Counted from the first letter of the stretch, positions 19,441 through 29,619 are shown. The stretch: DNA of 64,000 nt from Asaia bogorensis (GCA_945905835.1 CAMDQJ010000003.1:1-64000), one strand, 5' to 3'. Numbers and translations are program-made. The notes: generated by a model from the letters alone, not told the origin.

Positions 19441-20718
19441 ATGAAAGACGCCGACGCCCGCGCGCTGCTGCGCGACCTCTTCGACGCGGCCCTCGCCGCT
19501 GCGCGTCCGGCGACTTGTCTGGCACCGCATATTGCAGCGCTGAAACCGCCCAAGGGCCGCACCATCGTCATCGGTGCCGGCAAGGCCAGTGCCGCCATGG
19601 CCAAGGCCCTGGAAGACCAGTGGCCGCATCCACTCGAAGGGCTTGTCGTGACGCGCTACGGCTATAGCGAGACCTGCAAGCGCATCGAGATTGTCGAAGC
19701 CGCACACCCCGTACCCGATGAAAAGGGCCGCGCCGCTGCAGGCCGCATGCTCGAAATGGTGAAAGGCCTGACGGCCGACGATCTCGTCCTGTGCCTGATC
19801 TCCGGCGGTGGCTCCGCCCTGCTCGCCTATCCGGCACCCGGCCTGACGCTTGCCGACAAGCAGGAAGTCAACCGCGTCCTGCTGCGCTCCGGCGCCAACA
19901 TCGGCGAGATGAACACGGTGCGGAAGCACCTCTCCGCCATCAAGGGCGGACGACTCGCCATCGCCGCCCAGCCCGCCCGCGTGCTATCGTGGCTGATCTC
20001 CGACGTGCCCAATGACGATCCGGGCGTCATAGCCTCCGGTCCGACCGTGCCCGATCGCACGACGTTCGCCGACGCTTTGGCCGTATTGGCGAAATACAGG
20101 ATCGAGCCGTCGGCTGCCGTGCGTTCCCATCTCGAAGCCGGCGCCGCCGGCAAGATCGAGGAGACTCCCAAGCCGGCCGATCCTCGTCTCGCGCGCGTCA
20201 AGACCATCATGGTGGCGACGCCCAAGCGCTCGCTCGATGCCGCCGCCGCACTCGCCCGCTCGCGCGGCTGCGTCGTCGTCATGCTGGGCGACAATCTCGA
20301 AGGCGAGGCCCGTGAGATGGGCGCCAGCCACGCCCGCCGCGCCCTCGATCTCGCCTCTCGCACCACCAAGCCCACCGTCATCCTCTCCGGCGGCGAGACC
20401 ACGGTGACGGTGCGCGGCAAGGGCCGCGGCGGCCGCAACGTCGAATATCTGCTCGCCGAGGCGATCGAGGCGCACGGTGCACCACAGGTCTGGGGGCTTG
20501 CCGCCGATACCGACGGCGTCGACGGCGCCGAGGAAATCGCCGGCGCGATCTTCACGCCCGACACGCTTGCCCGCGCCCAAGCCAAGGGCCGCGTCCCCAA
20601 GGCGATGCTCGACGACAACGACGGTCACGGCTTCTTCCAGTCGATCGGCGACAGCCTTGTCACCGGCCCGACCCGCACCAACGTCAACGACTTCAGGGCA
20701 ACCCTGATCGCGCCATGA
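19441..20718 (+). CDS. Glycerate 2-kinase (MOFRL/DUF4147)
   Basis: VIGAGKASAAMAKALE, LISGGGSALL, SDVPNDDPGVIASGPT, GRNVEYLLA, DTDGVDG. Confidence 0.94.
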   Translation: MKDADARALLRDLFDAALAAARPATCLAPHIAALKPPKGRTIVIGAGKASAAMAKALEDQWPHPLEGLVVTRYGYSETCKRIEIVEAAHPVPDEKGRAAAGRMLEMVKGLTADDLVLCLISGGGSALLAYPAPGLTLADKQEVNRVLLRSGANIGEMNTVRKHLSAIKGGRLAIAAQPARVLSWLISDVPNDDPGVIASGPTVPDRTTFADALAVLAKYRIEPSAAVRSHLEAGAAGKIEETPKPADPRLARVKTIMVATPKRSLDAAAALARSRGCVVVMLGDNLEGEAREMGASHARRALDLASRTTKPTVILSGGETTVTVRGKGRGGRNVEYLLAEAIEAHGAPQVWGLAADTDGVDGAEEIAGAIFTPDTLARAQAKGRVPKAMLDDNDGHGFFQSIGDSLVTGPTRTNVNDFRATLIAP

Positions 20719-21133
20719 CGAGCTATCCCGGTTCCTGCCACTGCGGCGCGATAAAAATCCGCTTCGAGTCGGAGACGAAACCTGAGGAGATGCGCGTCGG
20801 CCGCTGCGGCTGCTCGTTCTGCCGCCGTCACGGCGCGCGGACGATGGGCGACCCGGCGGCTCGGTCGAATTCCGCGCCGCTCCCGGTGCCGTCTCGCGCT
20901 ATCGCTTCGGCCACGGCATCACCGACTATCTCCTCTGTGCCAGGTGCGGAGCCTATGTCGGCGCAGTGATGGAGGACGAGGGCCGCTCGATCGGCATCGT
21001 GAACGTCAATTCACTCGATATCCGCGATTCGTTCGATCCGGCCCCGCCCTTGCACAACTATGACGGCGAAAACGCCGAACGGCGGCGGGCGCGGCGCCGA
21101 AAGTTCTGGATGAAGGCGGCCGTCATCGCCTAA
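20715..21133 (+). pseudogene. GFA/CENP-V-like small zinc protein, single-base frameshift
   Basis: MTSYPGSCHCGAIKIRFESETKPEEMRVGRCGCSFCRRHGARTMGDP in frame 1; GGSVEFRAAPGAVSRYRFGHGITDYLLCARCGAYVGAVMEDEGRSIGIVNVNSLDIRDSF..* in another frame, switch at ~20853. Confidence 0.85.
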
Positions 21134-21142
21134 CGTCCGGCC

Positions 21143-22399
21143 ATGACAGTTCTCGGCGTAATTGCAGACGACTTCACCGGCGCCACCGACATCGCGGGCA
21201 TGCTGGTCAAGGGCGGCATGCGCACCATCCAGACCATCGGCGTGCCGCCGCGCGGGTCGATTCCCGACGATGTCGATGCCGTCGTCGTGGCGCTGAAGAG
21301 CCGCTCGATTCCCGCGAAGGAAGCCGTCTCCCAATCGCTCGAGGCGTTGAAGGCGCTGCAGGCCGCGGGCTGCGTGCGCTTCTTCTTCAAATATTGCTCG
21401 ACGTTCGATTCGACGGATCAGGGCAACATTGGCCCGGTGGGCGACGCGCTGCTCGATGCGCTGAAGGCCGAGCAGGCGATCTACTGCCCCGCCTTCCCCG
21501 AGAACGGCCGTACGATTTTCCGCGGCCACCTGTTCGTCGGCGATCTGCTGCTGTCGGATACCCACATGCGGCACCATCCGCTCAATCCCATGACCGATTC
21601 AAGCCTGGTGCGCGTGCTGGCGCGCCAGACCAGGCACAAGGTCGGTCTCGCGACCTACAGGCAGGTCCAGGCAGGGCCTGCCATCTTGCGCGACGCACTC
21701 GATGCGCTGGCCAAGGACGGCGTGCGTCACATCATGGTCGATGCCGTGGCCGACACCGATCTCGGCATCATCGGCGAGGCGGTCGGCGACGATCTTCTGG
21801 TCACTGGCGGCTCGGGCGTGGCGCTCGGCCTGCCCGCCGCCTATCGCCGGCGCGGCTTGCTCGCTCACAAGGCCAACGCCGACACGCTGCCGAAAGTTGG
21901 CGGCGCTTCGGCAGTACTGGCCGGCTCGTGCTCCGCGGCGACGCTGGGCCAGATCGCCGCCTTCAAGGGTGCGCATCTCGCCCTCGACACCGATGCGATC
22001 TGCCGCGGCGAGAATGTCGGCGCAGCCGCGCTCGCCTGGGCCAAGGGCAAGCTCGGCAACGGTCCGATCCTCTTGTCGGCCAGCGACATGCCGGAAGCGG
22101 TGAGGGCGCTGCAGACCAAATACGGCATCGAGAAATCAAGCCAGGCGATCGAGAAGACCATGGCCGACCTGGCGCGCGGGCTGGTCGGCGCCGGCGTCCA
22201 TCGCCTCGTCGTCGCCGGCGGCGAGACCTCGGGCGCGGTCGTCGGCGCACTTGGCGTGACGGCGCTGCGCATCGGGCCGGAGATCGATCCCGGCGTGCCG
22301 TGGACGGCGTCGGTCGGCGACAGGCCGCTGCTGCTGGCGCTCAAGTCGGGCAATTTCGGCGCACCGGATTTCTTCACCAAGGCGTTCGCCCGGCTATGA
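21143..22399 (+). CDS. otnK: 3-oxo-tetronate kinase (four-carbon acid sugar kinase family)
   Basis: VLGVIADDFTGATDIAGMLVKGGMRTIQ, FKYCSTFDSTDQGNIGPV, VAGGETSGAVVGALG. Confidence 0.94.
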   Translation: MTVLGVIADDFTGATDIAGMLVKGGMRTIQTIGVPPRGSIPDDVDAVVVALKSRSIPAKEAVSQSLEALKALQAAGCVRFFFKYCSTFDSTDQGNIGPVGDALLDALKAEQAIYCPAFPENGRTIFRGHLFVGDLLLSDTHMRHHPLNPMTDSSLVRVLARQTRHKVGLATYRQVQAGPAILRDALDALAKDGVRHIMVDAVADTDLGIIGEAVGDDLLVTGGSGVALGLPAAYRRRGLLAHKANADTLPKVGGASAVLAGSCSAATLGQIAAFKGAHLALDTDAICRGENVGAAALAWAKGKLGNGPILLSASDMPEAVRALQTKYGIEKSSQAIEKTMADLARGLVGAGVHRLVVAGGETSGAVVGALGVTALRIGPEIDPGVPWTASVGDRPLLLALKSGNFGAPDFFTKAFARL

Positions 22400-23043
22400 G
22401 CACCAAGGAAGACAAGGCGCGCGACGAGATCTGTCGCCTTGGCGCGAAGCTGGCGGCGCGCGGCCTCTGCCCCGGCACCTCGGGCAATATCAGCGTGCGC
22501 ACCGACGACGGCTGGCTGATGACGCCGACCAACTCGTCGCTGGGCGAGCTCGATCCCGGCACGCTGTCGAAGCTCGATTCGTCGGGCAAGCATGTCGGCG
22601 GCGATCCGCCGACCAAGGAAGTGCTGCTGCACCGCTCGGTCTACGACGTGCGGCCGAAGGACGGCGCCATCGTCCATCTCCATTCGACGCACGCGGTGGC
22701 CATCTCCTGCCTCGATCCGTCGTGCCACCACAACGCCGAGACGACGCTGCCGCCGATCACACCCTATTTCGTGATGCGCGTCGGCAAGCTGCCGCTGGTG
22801 CCCTACTTCAAGCCCGGCGATCCCAAGCTCGCCGATGCCATCCGCGAGTATGCCAAAGGCCACCGCGCCGTGCTGCTGGCCAATCACGGGCCGGTCGTCG
22901 CCGGCACCTCGCTGTCGGCCGCCTCGGCCTCCATCGAGGAACTCGAGGAGACGGCCAAGCTTCACCTGCTGCTGCAGGGCCTCAGGACGCGCACCCTGTC
23001 GGACTTCCAGGTCCACGAGATCGAACAAGCCTTCCCTTCCTGA
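22396..23043 (+). CDS. otnC: 3-oxo-tetronate 4-phosphate decarboxylase (class II aldolase family)
   Basis: ARGLCPGTSGNISVRTDDGWLMTPTNSSLGEL, HLHSTHAVAISCL, LLANHGPVVAG; 4-bp overlap with otnK. Confidence 0.93.
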   Translation: MSTKEDKARDEICRLGAKLAARGLCPGTSGNISVRTDDGWLMTPTNSSLGELDPGTLSKLDSSGKHVGGDPPTKEVLLHRSVYDVRPKDGAIVHLHSTHAVAISCLDPSCHHNAETTLPPITPYFVMRVGKLPLVPYFKPGDPKLADAIREYAKGHRAVLLANHGPVVAGTSLSAASASIEELEETAKLHLLLQGLRTRTLSDFQVHEIEQAFPS

Positions 23044-23056
23044 TCGGACTGAAAAT

Positions 23057-23842
23057 ATGACCAAGCTCGCCGCCAACCTGTCGTGGATCTACCAGGAAGT
23101 GCCGTTCATGCAGCGCTTCGCCGCCGCGGCGAAGCACGGATTCAAGGCCGTCGAGATCCTGCTTCCCTACGAGGCGTCGGCGCCCGACATCGCCGCCGAG
23201 CTCAAGAAGCACAAGCTCGTGCAGGCGCTGTTCAACATGCCGCCGGGCGACTGGGGCAAGGGCGAGCGCGGCATCGCCGCCCTGCCCGGCCGTGAGGCCG
23301 AGTTCTCCGCGTCACTCGACAAGGCGCTCGACTACGCCAGGCACCTGGAATGCCGCACGGTGCACGTCATGTCGGGCCTGATCCCGCCGGGCGGCGACGA
23401 GGCCGCGATGCACCGCACCTACATCGCCAATCTCAAGAAGGCCTGCGACCGCACTGCCAAGAGCGGGATCACGCTGGTGATGGAGCCGATCAACCGCCGC
23501 GACATTCCCGGCTACTTCACCAACACCACCGACCAGGTGAAGAAGATCATCGACGAGGTCGGCGCACCTCATCTCAAGCTGCAGCTCGACCTCTATCACA
23601 TGCAGGTGACCGAGGGAGACCTCGCCAAGCGCACCGAGAAGCTGTTTCCGATCACCGCCCACGTGCAGATCGCCGGCAATCCCGACCGCAACGAGCCCGA
23701 CGCCGGCGAGGCCAATCATATGTACATGCTCGACCTGCTCGATCGCCTGGGATTTCAGGGTTACGTCGGCTTGGAGTACAAGCCCAGGACGACGACCGCG
23801 GCCGGGCTCGGCTGGGCGCGCAAATACGGCATCGAGACCTGA
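23057..23842 (+). CDS. otnI: Hydroxypyruvate isomerase-like 2-oxo-tetronate isomerase
   Basis: KLAANLSWIYQEVPFMQRFAAAAKHGFKAVEILLPYE, EPINRRDIPGYF, LDLYHMQVTEGDL, GLEYKP. Confidence 0.93.
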   Translation: MTKLAANLSWIYQEVPFMQRFAAAAKHGFKAVEILLPYEASAPDIAAELKKHKLVQALFNMPPGDWGKGERGIAALPGREAEFSASLDKALDYARHLECRTVHVMSGLIPPGGDEAAMHRTYIANLKKACDRTAKSGITLVMEPINRRDIPGYFTNTTDQVKKIIDEVGAPHLKLQLDLYHMQVTEGDLAKRTEKLFPITAHVQIAGNPDRNEPDAGEANHMYMLDLLDRLGFQGYVGLEYKPRTTTAAGLGWARKYGIET

Positions 23843-23847
23843 ATTCC

Positions 23848-24762
23848 ATGGCAGACAAGAACACGCCGACCATCGCTTTCGTCGGGCTCGGCTCGATGGG
23901 GCTCGGCATGGCGAAGAACCTGCTGAAGAACGGCCATCGCGTCGTCGGCGTCGATCCGAGCGCCGTTGCGCGCGACGCCTTCACGGCGGCCGGCGGCACG
24001 ATCGCCGCAACGCCTGCGGCTGCGGCGGCAACCGCAGACGTCGTGATCGTGGCGGTAGTCAACGCCCAGCAGGTCGAGACCGTCTTGTTCGGCGACGGCG
24101 GCGCTGTATCGGGTCTGCGCAAGGGCGGCCTCGTCATGCAGTGCGCCACCTGTCCTGCCGCCTTCATCCGCAAGCTCGACGAACGCCTCACCGCGAGCGG
24201 CCATGCGCTTCTGGACGCGCCGATGTCGGGCGGCCGCGCCCGTGCTGAGTCGGGTGAACTCACCTTCATGGCGTCGGGCGCACCGGCTGCGTTCGCCACG
24301 GCCGAACCGATCCTCGCCGCCACCTCGGCCAAGGTCTTTCGCCTGGGCGATGCCGCGGGCATCGGTTCCCTCGTCAAGACCGTGAACCAGCTTTTGGCCG
24401 GCGTGCACATCGCCACGGCCGCCGAGGCGATGGCGCTCGCCGCCAAGGCCGGCGCCGACACCCGCGCGGTCTACGAAGTCATCTCGGCCAGCGCCGGCAA
24501 CTCCTGGATGTTCGGCAACCGCGTGCCGCATATGCTCGACGACGACTACACGCCGCTCTCGGCGGTGGAAATCTTCGTCAAGGATCTCGGCCTCGTGCTC
24601 GACACCGGCCACGAGCTGCGCCTGCCGCTGCCGATCGCCGCCGCCGCGCACCAGCTCTTCATTGCCGCCGCCGGCGCAGGACACGGCCGGCTCGACGATG
24701 CAGCTGTCGTGAAGGTTTACGAGCAGGCGGGTGACTTCAAAGTGTCGTCGCCGAAGCGATAG
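23848..24762 (+). CDS. ltnD: L-threonate dehydrogenase-like (beta-hydroxyacid dehydrogenase)
   Basis: VGLGSMGLGMAKNLLKNGH, DAPMSGGRARAESGELTFM, KTVNQLLAGVHIATAAEAM; operonic with otnKCI. Confidence 0.9.
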   Translation: MADKNTPTIAFVGLGSMGLGMAKNLLKNGHRVVGVDPSAVARDAFTAAGGTIAATPAAAAATADVVIVAVVNAQQVETVLFGDGGAVSGLRKGGLVMQCATCPAAFIRKLDERLTASGHALLDAPMSGGRARAESGELTFMASGAPAAFATAEPILAATSAKVFRLGDAAGIGSLVKTVNQLLAGVHIATAAEAMALAAKAGADTRAVYEVISASAGNSWMFGNRVPHMLDDDYTPLSAVEIFVKDLGLVLDTGHELRLPLPIAAAAHQLFIAAAGAGHGRLDDAAVVKVYEQAGDFKVSSPKR

Positions 24763-24771
24763 ACTGCACCG

Positions 24772-26184
24772 ATGCGTCGCCAGCGTTTCACCAAGATCGT
24801 CGCCACCCTCGGGCCCGCCACCTCGACCCCGGAGCGCCTGCGCGCTTTGTTCGAGGCTGGCACCGACGTCTTCCGCCTCAACTTCAGCCACGGCACGCCC
24901 GACGACCACCGCCAGCGCGTCGAGCAGCTGCGCGCGATGGAGGAGCATTACAAGCACCCCATCGCCATCCTGATGGACCTGCAGGGCCCCAAGCTGCGGC
25001 TGGGCGTCGTCGGCAAGCAGCCGATGGCGCTGAAGAAGGGCCAGAAGCTGCGCTTCGACATGAGTCCCGAGCCGGCGACGGCCAAGCGTGTGCCGCTGCC
25101 TCATCCCGAGATATTCAAGGCGGCCCAGCCCGGCGGGCTGCTGCTGATCGACGACGGCAAGGTGCGCCTGAAGATCCTCGCCCACGACAAGGACACGATC
25201 GATACAGAGGTCGAGGTCGAGGGCGCCATCAGCGACCGCAAGGGCGTGAACCTGCCCAACCTCATCGTGCCGCTGTCGCCGATGACGACCAAGGACCGCA
25301 AGGACCTCGATTTCGGCCTGTCGCTGGGCGTCGACTGGGTGGCGCTGTCGTTCGTGCAGCGCGCCGACGACATGGCCGAGCTCAAGAAGCTGGTGGCCGG
25401 CCGCGCTGCCGTCATGGCCAAGCTCGAGAAGCCCGCCGCCATCGACCATCTCGACGAGATCATCGAGCAGAGCGACGGCATCATGGTGGCGCGCGGCGAT
25501 CTCGGCGTGGAGATGCCGCCGGAAGCCGTGCCGCCCCTGCAGAAGCGCATCCTCGCGGCCTGTCGCGTGCTCGGACGGCCGGCCATCGTGGCGACCCAGA
25601 TGCTGGAATCCATGGTCCATTCGCCGACACCGACCCGCGCCGAGGCGTCGGATGTCGCGACGGCGGTCTATGACGGCACGGACGCGGTGATGCTTTCGGC
25701 CGAATCGGCGTCCGGCAACTATCCGATCGAGGCGGTCACCATGATGGACCGCATCCTGCGCAGCGTTGAGGCCGATCCGCTCTACCGCCGCCTGATGGAC
25801 GCCAGCCGCCGCGAGCCCGAAGCCACCACCGCCGACGCCATCAGCGCCGCCGCACGGCAATGCGCCCACACGTTATCGGCTGCAGCCATCGTCACCTACA
25901 CCAACACCGGCTCGACCACGCTGCGGGCCGCCCGCGAGCGGCCCGACACGCCGATCCTCTGCCTGACACCGAACCTCAACACCGCCAGGCGCATGACCCT
26001 TGCATGGGGCGTGCATCCGGTTCACACCGAGGACGCGCACAATTTCGCCGACATGGTCCAGCGCGCGGTGCGCGTGGCCCGCCACGAAGAGCTGGCGAAA
26101 CAGGGCGAACGGCTGGTCATCACGGCCGGCGTGCCCTTCGGCACCCCCGGCGCGACCAACATTCTGCGGATTGCCTACGTCTGA
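24772..26184 (+). CDS. pyk: Pyruvate kinase
   Basis: TKIVATLGPATSTPERLRALFEAGTDVFRLNFSHG, DLQGPKLRLG, MVARGDLGVEMP, VMLSAESASGNYP. Confidence 0.96.
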   Translation: MRRQRFTKIVATLGPATSTPERLRALFEAGTDVFRLNFSHGTPDDHRQRVEQLRAMEEHYKHPIAILMDLQGPKLRLGVVGKQPMALKKGQKLRFDMSPEPATAKRVPLPHPEIFKAAQPGGLLLIDDGKVRLKILAHDKDTIDTEVEVEGAISDRKGVNLPNLIVPLSPMTTKDRKDLDFGLSLGVDWVALSFVQRADDMAELKKLVAGRAAVMAKLEKPAAIDHLDEIIEQSDGIMVARGDLGVEMPPEAVPPLQKRILAACRVLGRPAIVATQMLESMVHSPTPTRAEASDVATAVYDGTDAVMLSAESASGNYPIEAVTMMDRILRSVEADPLYRRLMDASRREPEATTADAISAAARQCAHTLSAAAIVTYTNTGSTTLRAARERPDTPILCLTPNLNTARRMTLAWGVHPVHTEDAHNFADMVQRAVRVARHEELAKQGERLVITAGVPFGTPGATNILRIAYV

Positions 26185-26230
26185 GGGAAAGTTCGGGGAT
26201 GGACCGAAAGGTTCCCCCGTAATATTTCAC

Positions 26231-26476
26231 ATGAACATGCAGCCTCAAGCCCGGGCGATCGCCCGCCGCCGTTCGAAATCGGCCCTCAACTGGGTGGATT
26301 TCCTGGTCATCGCGGCCACTGTCCTGACCTTTGCGGTCGTCGTTATCGCCAATAACCCCCACTCCAAGAAATCGAGCCACACCTGGCTCCTCAAGGACGC
26401 CTCCCTCCAGACCGGTCACGTCCACGAAGACATCGATGTGGTACGGGTCCGCCTCAGGGTCGCGACAGGCGCCTAA
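26231..26476 (+). CDS. Small single-TM hypothetical protein
   Basis: 81 aa, one hydrophobic segment (VDFLVIAATVLTFAVVVIAN). Confidence 0.45.
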   Translation: MNMQPQARAIARRRSKSALNWVDFLVIAATVLTFAVVVIANNPHSKKSSHTWLLKDASLQTGHVHEDIDVVRVRLRVATGA

Positions 26477-26491
26477 CTGCGGACCGCGGGG

Positions 26492-27787
26492 TTAACTCTT
26501 CGGGCGGCGGTCGATCACGCGACGCGCCTTGCCCATCGAGCGTTCGACCCCGCCGGGTGCGGCGATCTCGATCTCGGCCGACAGGCCGCACATCCCCTTC
26601 AGCCGCCGCGCCAGCTCAGCCGTTGAATGGCCGAGTGCCTGCGCATCCAGAACAACCCGCGCCTCGACGCGCACCAGCAGGTCGTCGAGCGCGCCGGTCC
26701 GACTCAGCTCGATCACGTAGTGGCCGCTGAGCGCCGGGTCGCGCAGAATCTGCTCCTCGACCTGGCTCGGAAAAAGATTCACGCCACGCACGATCAACAT
26801 GTCGTCGCTGCGGCCGGTGATCTTGGCCATCCGCCTCATGACCGACGATGACCCGGGCAAAAGCCGCGTGAGGTCCCGCGTGCGATAGCGAATGACCGGC
26901 ATTGCCTCCTTGGTGAGTGAGGTGAACACAAGTTCCCCTGGCTCGCCGTCGGCCACCGCAACGCCGGTCTCGGGATCGACGATCTCGGGATAGAAATGGT
27001 CCTCCCAGACCGTCGGCCCGTTCTTGTCCTCGACGAATTCGCAGGCGACGCCCGGCCCCATCACTTCGCTCAGCCCATAGATGTCGACGGCGTCGATGCC
27101 CAGGCGCTTCTCGATCTCGGCCCGCATGCCCTCGGTCCACGGCTCGGCGCCGAAGATGCCGACTCGCATCGCCGTCCGGCGCGGATCGATGCCCTGGCGA
27201 TCGAACTCGTCGGCGATGGCCAGCATGTAGGACGGCGTCATCAGCACGACGCGAGCGCCGAACTCGACGATAAGCTGGACCTGGCGCTCGCCGAACCCAC
27301 CCGACATCGGCACCACGGTGCAGCCCAGCCGCTCAGCGCCGTAATGCGCGCCAAGGCCGCCGGTGAAGAGACCATAGCCGAAGGCATTGTGGATGATATC
27401 GCCCGGCCGCGCGCCGCCGGCATAGAGCGAACGCGCCATCAGATCGCCCCAGGTCGCGATGTCCCTGGCTGAATAGCCGACCACCGTCGGCCGCCCGGTC
27501 GTGCCGCTGGAAGCATGCACACGCACGCATTTCTCGCGCGGAATGGCGAACATGCCGAAGGGATAGGCGTCGCGCAGGTCACTCTTGGCGGTGAAGGGAA
27601 AACGCCGCAGGTCCTCGAGTTGATGCAGATCGTCGGGATGCAGCCCCGCTGCCTGGCATTTGGCGCGATACGGCGCCTGGTTGGCATAGGCATGCGCCAG
27701 AGCCTGCTTCAGCCGCGTGAGCTGCAGACTGCGCAAATGATCGAGCGAGAAGGCGAATTCAGGAAACAGGCGCGTACTCATACCCAA
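26492..27787 (-). CDS. paaK: Phenylacetate--CoA ligase family protein
   Basis: PFTAKSDLRDAYPFGMFAI, VHASSGTTGRPTVVGY, DIYGLSEVMGPGVACEF, GRSDDMLIVRGVNLFPSQVEE. Confidence 0.93.
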   Translation of the reverse strand: MGMSTRLFPEFAFSLDHLRSLQLTRLKQALAHAYANQAPYRAKCQAAGLHPDDLHQLEDLRRFPFTAKSDLRDAYPFGMFAIPREKCVRVHASSGTTGRPTVVGYSARDIATWGDLMARSLYAGGARPGDIIHNAFGYGLFTGGLGAHYGAERLGCTVVPMSGGFGERQVQLIVEFGARVVLMTPSYMLAIADEFDRQGIDPRRTAMRVGIFGAEPWTEGMRAEIEKRLGIDAVDIYGLSEVMGPGVACEFVEDKNGPTVWEDHFYPEIVDPETGVAVADGEPGELVFTSLTKEAMPVIRYRTRDLTRLLPGSSSVMRRMAKITGRSDDMLIVRGVNLFPSQVEEQILRDPALSGHYVIELSRTGALDDLLVRVEARVVLDAQALGHSTAELARRLKGMCGLSAEIEIAAPGGVERSMGKARRVIDRRPKS

Positions 27788-27790
27788 CTC

Positions 27791-28951
27791 TTATTTGGTC
27801 GGCGCTCCGAAGACAAAACGCCGATACGCATAGCCAAGCCCCATCAAAGCGGCCCCAGCCCGAGGAACGACAGCACGCGTAGCAGGCCGTGCAGCCCCGC
27901 CATGTCCGATCAGGAACACCTTGGCCACCACGATGCACACCAGCACCATGCCGGCGTGCCGCAGCGGCGGGGCGTTGCGCAGGAAGCCCAGCGCCAGCAG
28001 CCCGACACCGAACAGCAGCCAGACGATCGAGTAGGCATAGAGCTCGATGCCCTCGGCGCCAAAGCCATCGCGCTCGAAGTTCGGATCGAACCAGTGGCGG
28101 ACCTCGAACGAGACATAGGCGAAGGCCAGCACGAGCGCGATGGCCGCCACCGCCTGCCCCACCCGCCTGTCGCTTTCGACATCGGTCCAGCGCCGCGCCA
28201 TCGCCGCCATCACCGCCGGGAGCGCATAAGCAAGGAAGAGCCCGTTGGCGATCGGCAAGGACCCGACATCGGCCGTGTCGAACACCGGATTGAGCACCAG
28301 CACCTGAACCAACAACGCCACTGCCACCGCCAGCCCGCCGGAAATCCGCCAGGCCCACAGCGCCACGACGTGATGGCGCGTGCGGGCGACCCATAGCGCG
28401 GCCAGCGCGAAGGCGCCCCAGACCAGCACATAGAAGCTGCGCTCCATGAACGCCGTCTCGGGCCTATCCATCGCATCGCGCTGGAAGACGCTGCGCACTT
28501 CGAGCGTCACCAGCACGAAGGCGAGCAAGGCGATGGTGGCTTCGACCGCGAGCACCAGCCGGTCATCGCGCACGATCCGTAGGTAGCGCGCGCCCACGAC
28601 CAGCGCGGCGATGGAAATGCCGTAGCCCCACAGGATCCAGTTGACGATCGGCGCCACCGTCAGCGGATATGTCAGCACCTCGGGATTCAGTACGAAGCGC
28701 ACCACCACGATCGCCAGCAATCCCCAGCAAAGACGCCGCATCACCAGCAGCTCGAGCTTCCAGGCAATGACGGCAACGGCGGCAAGTTCGACCGCATAGG
28801 CGACCGTGATCCATTCACGGTTGAATTCCAGCGCAATGGCGACGGCAATGAAGAACGAGACACCCGCCGCCAGATAGCCCAGCGCCTCGGTGGCGCCGGT
28901 CATGCGGTCGCGCCAATGCGACAAGTGCTCGGCGGCGACCAGGAACGGCAC
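27791..28951 (-). pseudogene. DUF2339 membrane protein, C-terminal part only, with two compensating frameshifts
   Basis: Multi-TM C terminus ..HAGMVLVCIVVAKVFLI..MGLGYAYRRFVF. Residues between are out of frame; the alternate frame gives DMAGLHGLLRVLSFLGLGPL. Confidence 0.7.
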
Positions 28952-29013
28952 GGCAAGCCCGACGCTGATCAGACCACACGGCGTGCCGGCCGCTGCCCAA
29001 GGGCGGCAAGCCG

Positions 29014-29619
29014 TCAGTCCCGGCTGGCGGTCCGCGGTGGACCGCAGCCCAGCGGATCGGACGACGACACATCGCCGCCGAGCGCCTTGAGGCGCGCGAT
29101 TTCTTCGGCAATGCCGACGATGTGCGGATTGTACTTGCGCGCCAGCTCGAAGGCCGCGACGGCGCGGCCGTTCTCGCCCATCTCGGCGCGGATCATGCCG
29201 AGGCCGGAATAGGCGCCGAAGTGGCGTGGCTCGAGCTTGATGGTCGCGCAGATATCGGCCAGCGAGGCCGGGAAGTCACCGAGCAGCCAGTGCACCGTGG
29301 CGCGCTTGTTCCAGGCCTCGGACAGCTCCGGCGCCTTGTCGATCAGGCGAGTGAAGGTCTCGGCCGCGCTCCTGAGCTCCTGCTGCTGCATCTCGGCGAT
29401 GCCGCGCATCATCATCTGGCGCTGCTGCAGGTCGGGCACCATCGTCCACTGCTCCCAGATCGCCCCCTCCAGCGACTGGATGGCGAAGGGATCGGTCGCG
29501 GTTCGCAGTTTTTCAAAGAGGGTGTCGAGCACGGCGCCGCTCCCGGTGTTTTGCGCGAGCACGTTGGTTGCCAGCATCAGGCCGAACAGCAGGGCGAGGC
29601 AAGAGCGAACGAGCTTCAT
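29014..29619 (-). CDS. Tetratricopeptide-repeat secreted protein
   Basis: Signal peptide MKLVRSCLALLFGLMLATNVLAQ; EAWNKRATVHWLLGDFPASLADICATIKLEPRHFGAYSGLGMIRAEMGENGRAVAAFELA. Confidence 0.85.
   Translation of the reverse strand: MKLVRSCLALLFGLMLATNVLAQNTGSGAVLDTLFEKLRTATDPFAIQSLEGAIWEQWTMVPDLQQRQMMMRGIAEMQQQELRSAAETFTRLIDKAPELSEAWNKRATVHWLLGDFPASLADICATIKLEPRHFGAYSGLGMIRAEMGENGRAVAAFELARKYNPHIVGIAEEIARLKALGGDVSSSDPLGCGPPRTASRD

Noticed and set aside
23761-25869. 702-aa minus-strand ORF opposite ltnD/pyk
   Set aside because: Shadow ORF of high-GC coding DNA; low-complexity R/G/H/D-rich translation, no domain motifs, and the plus strand encodes clear pyruvate kinase and dehydrogenase.
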